Positions 1 through 6,261 of a DNA stretch of 8,554 nucleotides are shown here, one piece after another. The translations under genes and the position numbers were made by a program. Positions within the stretch are counted from its first letter, which is position 1; every line of letters starts with the position of its first letter. Under the pieces are notes generated by a model that worked only from the letters and a program-made list of their open reading frames with translations, was not told the DNA's origin and did not search any database. Origin of the DNA: Spirochaetota bacterium (lineage in GTDB: Bacteria; Spirochaetota; JAGLSM01; JAKPMW01); assembly GCA_029548715.1 (NCBI GenBank), contig JAKPMW010000443.1:1-8554 (forward strand). Reading direction: 5' to 3'.

Positions 1-466
1 CCCACTTCATTTCTACATGGGCCTTGGTTGCAGAAACCAGCAAAACGGGAAGGGCATGCAAGGGCAAACCAACAGCCATGATTCGCACCAACCGCTGGAC
101 CCCCTCTGCCTCGTACATCGGGAGGAGGGCAGACAAACCAAGCTCCAGCGCAACCACAATCCCGCCACAAAGAAGTAGCGCCAGAAAGATGCTATTGCCG
201 ATTACCCGATATGCTATATCCTCGTCTTCAGGACGGACAAGGTTCCGCGCCGTATAAATCATGATGCCGTCGTTCAAACCGCCGACTGCCAGCTTGCGCA
301 GCATCTCGATAAAGGTAAAAACGAGCAGATAGACACCCAAGGCGGCCGCACCATGGAGACGCCCGACAAGAATGAAAAAAACAGGAGTAAAAGCCTTGCC
401 AAGCGTGCCGAGGAGATTAAAAAACAACCCGCGCACAACGGCATGATCGTATGATGTAGAACTCAA
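1..466 (-). CDS. Polysaccharide flippase (Wzx-like), N-terminal part, cut by left edge
   Basis: The 155 visible residues read as the start of an integral membrane oligosaccharide flippase of the MOP superfamily (Wzx/MurJ type), which moves polyprenyl-linked glycans across the inner membrane. Near the N terminus an RG (12-13) is followed by NLLGTLGK (17-24), then a hydrophobic stretch and GRLHGAAALGVY (35-46). This is the usual first-helix and loop pattern of that superfamily. Further hydrophobic segments lie near residues 90-115 and 128-146. The start is taken as TTG at 464-466, the first possible start after an in-frame TGA (485-487) that is also the stop of the upstream gene. A GTG at residue 11 is the alternative but has no visible ribosome binding site. 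Only 18 bases separate it from the upstream membrane protein gene, so co-transcription and coupling are likely. The C-terminal part lies outside the window. The substrate cannot be read from sequence. Confidence 0.72.
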   Translation of the reverse strand, partial: MSSTSYDHAVVRGLFFNLLGTLGKAFTPVFFILVGRLHGAAALGVYLLVFTFIEMLRKLAVGGLNDGIMIYTARNLVRPEDEDIAYRVIGNSIFLALLLCGGIVVALELGLSALLPMYEAEGVQRLVRIMAVGLPLHALPVLLVSATKAHVEMKW

Positions 467-484
467 CCAGCACCCGCCACAGTT

Positions 485-2221
485 TCAGTCTCGTATTGAC
501 TGAAGTATACTGCGCTTTCGCGCCATACGGCGTGGCTCAAGTACTTCGAAATAGCCATCTGTCCAGGTCACTTCATACTCGTGCTGCACACAAAAATCGT
601 GGAGCAACTGACGCTTTGACTGACTCCCCTTTCTCTTCCGAACGGCCCTTCCCCCGTCGGCATCCCGCGCCGGCCACGAACGGTCTTCTCCCGGTGCTGT
701 ATGCCGCACAACAAGAGGCAGCCCTCCAGACAACCCTTTTTCAAGTCTCCGGGCAAGGTCATGTTCTTCGTGACTCAGGTACCAGATGATACCGGCATAC
801 GGTGGCAGGCCGACAAGAAAGTGAACAAGCGGTAGATCATTGCACTGCAAAAGGCTTGCATAGTCCTTCTCAACACTTCGCAGTTTCCACATGAGTCGAT
901 CAACCGCAGATGCCCGCTCGCCAGTCGTACACAGACCAGTCAGGGCACGGTCCTGCATTGAACAGGTCAATCGGTGCCTGTGCGGGGACTCGCGAAAATT
1001 GTGCGTCCAGGCAAAAAAGAGCCCCATGCACACTGCAGGAATAAATACTGAAGATGCAATCCACCTCGCCAGCGCACCAACACCATATCGCCTGCGCAAG
1101 ACCGCCATGCCAAAGTATTGCGCCAGCGGAACAGCCAGCCAAAACCCGTACAGCATCACAGTCAATGCCCGCATCGAGCCCAAGGCAGAAACAACCATAA
1201 CCACACACGAAAGAAGTGCAAGAAAACGTGCCTCAGCCCGGACATGATGCCACCCTGCGATGAAAGTTGCCATCACAAGCGCAACAAGGTGATACACGGG
1301 ATAAAATTCAAGATTGACAACAGATCCATCCAGCGAGAGACCGATATATGCCACAACGGTTACAACATGTGGCAGTCCTATGGCGACCACCCTGAACCAG
1401 GCACTACTGATCCGTCCTGCAGCATACCATCCCGCAAGCATAAGCAGGGCCAGCCCTGCAGCCCGGAGGACTTCGCCAGTCAACTTGCGCATCAGCGCAA
1501 CAATACCGTAATTACCACTGCCGGCAGCAGTTCCGGCCAGACCGGTGATCTGGCTGACAAAGGGTTCAAACTGTCCGCTCCCGGCCAATGCGACAAATAT
1601 CAAACCAATTCCGAGGCAACCTCCGGCCATGGCGTGCATCAGCACCCGTGTTCCAGAAAAAAACCGTCCGAGTCTGAAAACCGCCACCACCGGAAGACCA
1701 ACAATCAGCAGATTGGGCAGACGCACACTTCCCGCCACGACAGACAGAAAAAATGCAACCCCAAGCCAAACCAGGCTCCTCTTCCAGACAGACAGGCAGA
1801 CAGCGCCGGCAACAGCAAGCAACGACACGGCCGTCAGGTTGTAATACCCGATCCACTGCATGTCATAGCCGGCAATCAAAATGGCCAGACATACCCCACC
1901 CATGATGCTCCCGGTCAGTTTGATTTTTAGAAGCCTGACGGCCAACCCGGCCGTCAGAAGGGTGAGCACGGCAAAGGCCAGCTTGAAGACAAACACAGAT
2001 TCCCAACCGGAAAACAGCCCCACCACACCTCCCACTATCTCCGAGAGGGCCAATCCGGCCGAAAACGTCCCGCATGCCGGTTCAAACACAAACCGGTACT
2101 TTGACAGGCTATATCCCATATCGCTAAAATCGAGACCCTGAGATACAGATACCATCAAGACGGAGGCAATGAGTATACTTGACGCGACGGAAAACTGCTT
2201 CCGGGTGATACAATGCCGCAT
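485..2221 (-). CDS. Multi-spanning membrane protein, probable GT-C-type glycosyltransferase
   Basis: This 578-residue protein has about 10-13 hydrophobic segments between residues 11 and 405, then a soluble C-terminal domain (about 406-578). After the first helix (about 11-28) comes LDFSDMGYSLSKY (30-42). Two acidic residues (D31, D34) in the first external loop match the place where GT-C enzymes such as the PMT and ArnT types carry catalytic acidic residues. GT-C enzymes use polyprenyl-phosphate sugars and act on the periplasmic side. The tail contains LQCNDLPLVHFLVG-like sequence and an FCVQH motif (543-547) also found in the other large membrane protein of this window. The ATG at 2219-2221 is supported by a purine-rich AGAAGG about 6 bases upstream. 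The gene is divergent from wecE and followed closely by the flippase gene. An O-antigen polymerase (Wzy) is the main alternative. The donor and acceptor cannot be inferred. Confidence 0.6.
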   Translation of the reverse strand: MRHCITRKQFSVASSILIASVLMVSVSQGLDFSDMGYSLSKYRFVFEPACGTFSAGLALSEIVGGVVGLFSGWESVFVFKLAFAVLTLLTAGLAVRLLKIKLTGSIMGGVCLAILIAGYDMQWIGYYNLTAVSLLAVAGAVCLSVWKRSLVWLGVAFFLSVVAGSVRLPNLLIVGLPVVAVFRLGRFFSGTRVLMHAMAGGCLGIGLIFVALAGSGQFEPFVSQITGLAGTAAGSGNYGIVALMRKLTGEVLRAAGLALLMLAGWYAAGRISSAWFRVVAIGLPHVVTVVAYIGLSLDGSVVNLEFYPVYHLVALVMATFIAGWHHVRAEARFLALLSCVVMVVSALGSMRALTVMLYGFWLAVPLAQYFGMAVLRRRYGVGALARWIASSVFIPAVCMGLFFAWTHNFRESPHRHRLTCSMQDRALTGLCTTGERASAVDRLMWKLRSVEKDYASLLQCNDLPLVHFLVGLPPYAGIIWYLSHEEHDLARRLEKGLSGGLPLVVRHTAPGEDRSWPARDADGGRAVRKRKGSQSKRQLLHDFCVQHEYEVTWTDGYFEVLEPRRMARKRSILQSIRD

Positions 2222-2271
2222 GGGTTCCCTTCTTCTCTCCGGCGCTCACTTGGAACAACCGGGCAGGAACG

Positions 2272-2300
2272 AGGATACCATGACCCTCAAGGCAAGACAA
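2272..2300 (-). promoter_or_regulatory. Candidate sigma-70 promoter for the leftward genes, in the divergent gap
   Basis: The 81 bases from 2222 to 2302 separate two divergent genes and must hold control signals for both. On the minus strand TTGTCT (2300-2295) and TATCCT (2277-2272) are 17 bases apart, each matching the sigma-70 consensus at 4 of 6 positions. This would start transcription near 2265 and leave a leader of about 45 bases with an AGAAGG ribosome binding site before the ATG at 2221. The -35 element overlaps the wecE ribosome binding region. No convincing promoter was seen on the plus strand: TTGGAA at 2250-2255 lacks a good -10 partner. No hairpin terminator was seen. Confidence 0.3.
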
Positions 2301-2302
2301 CC

Positions 2303-3433
2303 ATGATCCCATTCAACAAACCCTGCCAGACAGGGCGCGAATCCTCCCATATATCGGCCGCACTCGCATCAGGCAAACTGAGCGGAGACGGAGAGTACAC
2401 GGCCCGCTGCAGCGCCTGGCTGGAAGAGCGCTTCTCCTGCGCCAAAGCGCTCCTGACGACAAGCTGCACCTCGGCCCTCGAAATGGCCGCTCTGCTGGCC
2501 GGAATCAGTCCCGGTGACGAGGTCATCATGCCCTCATTCACCTTTGTCTCGACTGCCAATGCCTTTGTACTACGTGGTGCAAAAATCGTCTTTGTGGATA
2601 TTGATCCCCTGACCATGAATATCGACCCGGCCTGTATAGAGCAGGCTATCACCCCCAAGACCAGGGCCATTGTTCCCGTTCACTACGCCGGCGTCGCCTG
2701 TGATATGGACGCCCTGTCCGCCCTGGCCCGGACCCACAACTTGATCATAATCGAAGACGCCGCGCAGGGCGTCATGGGGTATAAAAACGGGCAGGCACTG
2801 GGAACCTTTGGCACATTCGGCTGCTACAGCTTTCACGAGACGAAAAACTATGTCATGGGCGAAGGCGGGGCTCTGCTGATCAACGACCACTCCTTTGTCG
2901 AGCGGGCCGAAATCATCCGCGAAAAGGGCACCAACCGTTCCCGCTTTTTCCGCGGACAGGTCGACAAGTACACCTGGGTCGATACCGGGAGTTCGTACCT
3001 GCCATCCGAATTGAATGCCGCCTGTCTCTGGCCGCAGCTCGAGGATGCAGAAGCAATCAATGCTGCCCGACTTGAAATCTGGGACAGGTATTACGGGGCA
3101 TTTGAGACACTGGCTGCCAGCGGTCGAATCCAGATCCCCCATGTGCCTGAAGGATGTGCTCATAATGCGCACATGTTCTGGATCAAGCTACGCGACCTTG
3201 CCGACCGCACAGCCTTTATCGAACACATGAAACAGCACGGAATAGCAACGCCATTTCACTATGTCCCGCTCCACAGCTCTCCCGCCGGACTCCGCTTTGG
3301 CGAGTTCAGGGGAGAAGACAGACACACAACCTCGGGCAGCGACCGCCTGGTACGGCTCCCTCTTTGGTACGGAATGGCTGCAAGCGAAACCACGCAGATC
3401 ACTGCCGAAGCAACTTCTTACTTGCAGAATTGA
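2303..3433 (+). CDS. wecE: dTDP-4-amino-4,6-dideoxygalactose transaminase (WecE/RffA)
   Basis: This PLP-dependent sugar aminotransferase (DegT/DnrJ/EryC1 family) moves an amino group from glutamate to dTDP-4-keto-6-deoxyglucose to form dTDP-Fuc4N in the cytoplasm. It is 376 residues, the length of E. coli WecE, and opens with the typical MIPFNKP. TTSCTSALEMAALL (52-65) is the cofactor-phosphate region, EDAAQG (151-156) holds the aspartate facing the PLP ring nitrogen, and SFHETKNY (176-183) carries the Schiff-base lysine K181. EKGTNRS (207-213) and VDKYTWVDTGSSYLPSEL (220-237) are subfamily signatures, as is HYVPLHSSPAG (319-329). The ATG at 2303 was chosen because family homology begins there, with an AAGGCAAG sequence just upstream. 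An in-frame ATG at 2213 would add 30 unrelated residues and run into the opposite gene. It begins the rightward operon. Its product is probably the sugar the downstream genes modify and transfer. The genes for dTDP-glucose synthesis are not in the window. Confidence 0.95.
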   Translation: MIPFNKPCQTGRESSHISAALASGKLSGDGEYTARCSAWLEERFSCAKALLTTSCTSALEMAALLAGISPGDEVIMPSFTFVSTANAFVLRGAKIVFVDIDPLTMNIDPACIEQAITPKTRAIVPVHYAGVACDMDALSALARTHNLIIIEDAAQGVMGYKNGQALGTFGTFGCYSFHETKNYVMGEGGALLINDHSFVERAEIIREKGTNRSRFFRGQVDKYTWVDTGSSYLPSELNAACLWPQLEDAEAINAARLEIWDRYYGAFETLAASGRIQIPHVPEGCAHNAHMFWIKLRDLADRTAFIEHMKQHGIATPFHYVPLHSSPAGLRFGEFRGEDRHTTSGSDRLVRLPLWYGMAASETTQITAEATSYLQN

Positions 3434-3440
3434 GTATGCC

Positions 3441-5234
3441 ATGAATTCTTTTCGTTCTTTTCTGTTTTCATTGCAGCGCTGGCTTGAAAAACCGGTCCAT
3501 CATCCGGCGAAAACTGCATTCATCCTCTGTGCTGCCGCTTTCGCCCTGCTTGTGCTTGCCTGCACTCCCGCATTCCGTCGTGATGACACGGCAGCCATGA
3601 TGTGTATAGCCAACGGCACATTCACCGGCGTACCCTCACCGCACCTTGTCTTTTCAAATATCCTCTTTGGCAAGCTTTTGGTACAGTTGTATGCAATCGC
3701 ACCCGATTTCCCGTTTTATCCGGTTGCAATGTATCTCGTTCTCTTCCTGTCATTCGCTGTGGTCACATGGCACCTGATAAAGGCTTGGCCTGCAAGGTAC
3801 AGTATCCTGACTGCAAGTGCATTCATTGCGGTCTTCGGATTGACCCAGTTTTTGATTAAACTCGAATTTACCCAGGTAGCACTTGCAGCAATGACAGCAG
3901 CCCTGCTCTCCCTTTCCAACAGTTCGCACTTGCATACCATTCTCCGTACCTTCCTGGTGCTTGTCTTTTCCTTTCTCGCCTTCATTATCCGCTCTGACGT
4001 TTTCTATCTCTTTCTTCCGCTTGCATTAATCATCACCATTGTCAACAGACGATCAATTCTGGTATCAATTCTGACAATCGCACTTGTCTTCTCAATCTTC
4101 TGGTTACTACTGGATTATAACGACAAGGCATATCGGGATGACCCCGCATGGAAGAGCTACCACAGTTTCAATCTTGCCCGAGGTAAAGTGATCGACTACC
4201 AGATCACAATACCTCCGGAAGAACTCCTCGCTCTCGGACTGACAGATATCGATATAAAAGCCATCAATGCCTGGGTTATCCATGACACCAACATCATCAC
4301 AACGCCAGTTTTCCAAAAACTGACCAAATTCGTTCCGGGGAGATTTTTCATCAATTCCGCCACAATGGCATGGCTCTCGAAAACTGTTTCAGGCAATATC
4401 AGTCAAGAGATATTCAAACCTTCAAACATGGCAGCATTTCTTGTGATTATCGCAAGCATTCTGCTCGCGTATCGCTCTTTCAGATCAAGGCTTGCACTCT
4501 TGCTTGTTGTTTTTGCTTCCACCCTGATCGTCCCCGCAACTTTCACGTTTCTTCCTTTGTGCTGCTTTTTTCTCGGCAAGCGATTTCGTTCAACTTATTC
4601 AGGCTTGATCCACCTCGGAATCACTTCCCTCATCCTCTATCTTGCCATATCAGGACGTATCCCGAATTTTCTGGCCGCCGGATTGTCTTCCATTTCGGTT
4701 TTGTTTTTCCTCTCAGACTCTGCCCGTTGCATTTTCAGTCAGACAAACCAAAAGACCCGGAATATCGGGGCAGGCATCCTGCTGTTTGTGACTGCTTTTT
4801 CTGTCATGCTTGCCTGTTTGAAGCTCTCTCCCGAAAATGCAATCCGTCAAAAAAAACTCCAGCAGCTTGTATCCACGCTCTCGACAGCCTTTCCCCCCGA
4901 TAGTGCATTTATCCTGTATCCGCCAGCCTTCATCGAGGACTTCGGCGTATTCAAGACAAGCATGACAGACAAAACCATCAGACCAAGACTCATTGCCCAA
5001 GGATGGCTGTCACACAGTCCCGTCCAGCAGCAACAACTGCGTATCAACAATTTCACAAATATCAGAGAGCTCCTTTTTTCGCCGCGATCATATGTCATCA
5101 CAACATGGAAAAAGCGATTCATGGTACTCGACAATTTTTGTCGCCAGCACTACGGCCACGGAGTTATAACCACAACCGTGCGCTCAAACATCTACCGGCT
5201 TGAAACAGCTTCTCGAACTGGAGACAGCAAATGA
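3441..5234 (+). CDS. Multi-spanning membrane protein, possible GT-C glycosyltransferase or polymerase
   Basis: This 597-residue protein has a first helix at about 26-43, then an external loop with RRDDTAAMM (46-54) and a PSPHLVFSN stretch (65-73). A cluster of helices follows (about 93-222), then a large hydrophilic loop (about 225-330), more helices (about 331-460) and a soluble tail (461-597). An acidic pair (D48, D49) after the first helix is typical of GT-C enzymes, but some polysaccharide polymerases look similar. The tail has VLDNFCRQHY (562-571), matching a motif at the same place in the leftward membrane protein. The ATG at 3441 begins 7 bases after the wecE stop. A start at 3261 would overlap wecE by 173 bases with no membrane-protein character. 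The ribosome binding site is weak (GAG 6 bases upstream), suggesting coupling to wecE. The 3' end overlaps the next gene by 4 bases. Parts are visibly AT-richer than wecE. Confidence 0.55.
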   Translation: MNSFRSFLFSLQRWLEKPVHHPAKTAFILCAAAFALLVLACTPAFRRDDTAAMMCIANGTFTGVPSPHLVFSNILFGKLLVQLYAIAPDFPFYPVAMYLVLFLSFAVVTWHLIKAWPARYSILTASAFIAVFGLTQFLIKLEFTQVALAAMTAALLSLSNSSHLHTILRTFLVLVFSFLAFIIRSDVFYLFLPLALIITIVNRRSILVSILTIALVFSIFWLLLDYNDKAYRDDPAWKSYHSFNLARGKVIDYQITIPPEELLALGLTDIDIKAINAWVIHDTNIITTPVFQKLTKFVPGRFFINSATMAWLSKTVSGNISQEIFKPSNMAAFLVIIASILLAYRSFRSRLALLLVVFASTLIVPATFTFLPLCCFFLGKRFRSTYSGLIHLGITSLILYLAISGRIPNFLAAGLSSISVLFFLSDSARCIFSQTNQKTRNIGAGILLFVTAFSVMLACLKLSPENAIRQKKLQQLVSTLSTAFPPDSAFILYPPAFIEDFGVFKTSMTDKTIRPRLIAQGWLSHSPVQQQQLRINNFTNIRELLFSPRSYVITTWKKRFMVLDNFCRQHYGHGVITTTVRSNIYRLETASRTGDSK

Positions 5235-6202
5235 AGTCCCTTCAAACCCTTTCCATCATTGTTCCGCTCTACCGTTGCTCAAGCTCGATTGAAGAACTCT
5301 ACCGGAGGCTTGACGCTGCCGTCTCGCCCCTGGGAATTGAACCTGAATTTGTGTTTGTGAACGATGCCAGCCCGGAAAACGACTGGGAGATCGTCTGCAA
5401 GCTCGCCTCCAGGGACAAACGAGTCCACGGAATCAACCTCTCCCGCAACTTTGGCCAGCATACCGCGATCACTGCCGGGATTGACGAAGCATCAGGAGAC
5501 TGGCTGGTGGTCATGGACGGCGACCTCCAGGACCAACCAGAAGAGATCCCGCACCTCTTCGCTAAAGCGCTTGAAGGCTATGACATCGTCCAGGCACGAC
5601 GGGCCCTCCGTCAGGACGGGTTTTTTAAAAGACTCGGTTCGAGGCTTTTTGCCACTGTTTTCGCCCTGCTCTCCGGACGCACCATCGACAATGCCATCGG
5701 AAACTTCAGTCTGATCTCGGCCCCAGTCGCGGCAGAATTTCGCCGTATCCGCGAACGCAACCGGAGCTATCCCCAGTTTCTCCAATGGCTCGGATTCAAG
5801 ACCGCCTGTGTCGATGTCCACCACGCAGCACGGACGCACGGAACCAGTTCGTACACCATACGCAAGCTGATCCGCTTTGCGCTTGCCAATATCTTCGCCT
5901 TTTCCAACCGACCTCTTGTCTTTTCCATCGGGATAGGCTTTTTCTTTTCAGGTTTCTCCTTTGCATATGGGCTCTATGTCATCATCTCGCATTTTCTGGG
6001 GAACACAGTCCCGCCCGGCTGGACCACGATTGTAGCCTCGATTTTTTTTGTGGGTGGCATCATTCTCGCCGTCATTGGCATCACCGGAATCTACCTTGGA
6101 CAGGTTTTCGACGAAGTCAAGGGCAGACCACTCTATGTGATTTCCCGACGCACCCGTCAGCCCTCCCGGCCACCAAACAAACCGTCTTCATCCAGGCGCT
6201 AA
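5231..6202 (+). CDS. GT2 polyprenyl-phosphate glycosyltransferase (GtrB/ArnC/DPM1-like)
   Basis: This 323-residue enzyme probably transfers a sugar from a nucleotide donor to undecaprenyl phosphate on the cytoplasmic face of the inner membrane. The GT-A fold opens with LSIIVPLYRC (7-16). VNDASPEN (43-50) binds the nucleotide, and MDGDLQDQPEEI (95-106) contains the metal-binding DxD (D96, D98) and the DLQDQPE signature of the GtrB/ArnC/DPM1 group. R201, G204 and SSY (206-208) form the usual RxxGxSSY motif before the membrane part. Two helices (about 228-252 and 266-290) and a basic tail rich in Arg, Pro and Ser complete it, as in GtrB. The ATG overlaps the upstream stop in an ATGA, and GGAGA lies 6 bases upstream, a strong ribosome binding site. 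Its position after a GT-C-like gene mirrors Gtr and Arn systems. The likely donor is the Fuc4N derivative made by WecE, which is inference; a hexose donor is possible. Confidence 0.88.
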   Translation: MKSLQTLSIIVPLYRCSSSIEELYRRLDAAVSPLGIEPEFVFVNDASPENDWEIVCKLASRDKRVHGINLSRNFGQHTAITAGIDEASGDWLVVMDGDLQDQPEEIPHLFAKALEGYDIVQARRALRQDGFFKRLGSRLFATVFALLSGRTIDNAIGNFSLISAPVAAEFRRIRERNRSYPQFLQWLGFKTACVDVHHAARTHGTSSYTIRKLIRFALANIFAFSNRPLVFSIGIGFFFSGFSFAYGLYVIISHFLGNTVPPGWTTIVASIFFVGGIILAVIGITGIYLGQVFDEVKGRPLYVISRRTRQPSRPPNKPSSSRR

Positions 6203-6255
6203 AATCCGCCAAAAAAGGTATATTTATCACTGCATCAATGATTAATGGGCGGATT
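6203..6255 (+). repeat. Inverted repeat covering the likely ribosome binding site of the ligase gene
   Basis: AATCCGCC at 6203-6210, directly after the GT2 stop codon, is a perfect 8-base inverted match to GGCGGATT at 6248-6255, with a 37-base AT-rich loop. The right arm overlaps GGGCGGA (6247-6253), the only purine-rich sequence well placed (8 bases) for the ATG at 6262. In RNA the pairing would hide that site. A second short pairing, TGCAT (6231-6235) with ATGCA (6262-6266), would cover the start codon and cross the first as a pseudoknot. There is no U-tract after the right arm, so it is not a classical terminator. Function is inferred; an 8-base repeat with a long loop can arise by chance. 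Confidence 0.4.
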
Positions 6256-6261
6256 ACAGCA

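Noticed and set aside
1118..1930. A 270-codon plus-strand open frame opposite the leftward GT-C-like gene
   Set aside because: The product is rich in Gln, His, Asn, Thr and Pro with no fold-like pattern, as expected antisense to a GC-rich hydrophobic protein. The minus strand has a coherent membrane protein with a good ribosome binding site.
2250..2279. Plus-strand sigma-70 promoter for wecE (TTGGAA with GATACC)
   Set aside because: The -10 matches the consensus at only 3 of 6 positions, so it is not supported enough to list as a feature.
2213..2302. N-terminal extension of wecE from an ATG at 2213
   Set aside because: WecE homology begins at the ATG at 2303, giving exactly the family length. 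The extension would overlap the divergent gene's start and has no family similarity.
2570..3172. A 200-codon minus-strand open frame inside wecE
   Set aside because: It lies opposite a strongly conserved aminotransferase, has no recognisable domain and no convincing ribosome binding site.
3261..3440. 60-codon N-terminal extension of the second membrane protein, inside wecE
   Set aside because: It is an out-of-frame shadow of wecE. The ATG at 3441 directly precedes the first membrane segment.
6203..6255. Rho-independent terminator after the GT2 gene
   Set aside because: The 37-base loop and absence of a T-run after the right arm do not fit. The downstream genes continue on the same strand.
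5785..6261. 159-codon upstream extension of the adenylating ligase through the GT2 gene
   Set aside because: The residues are rich in Cys, His, Arg and Phe and overlap the GT2 C-terminal helices in another frame. The A-domain pattern starts at 6262.
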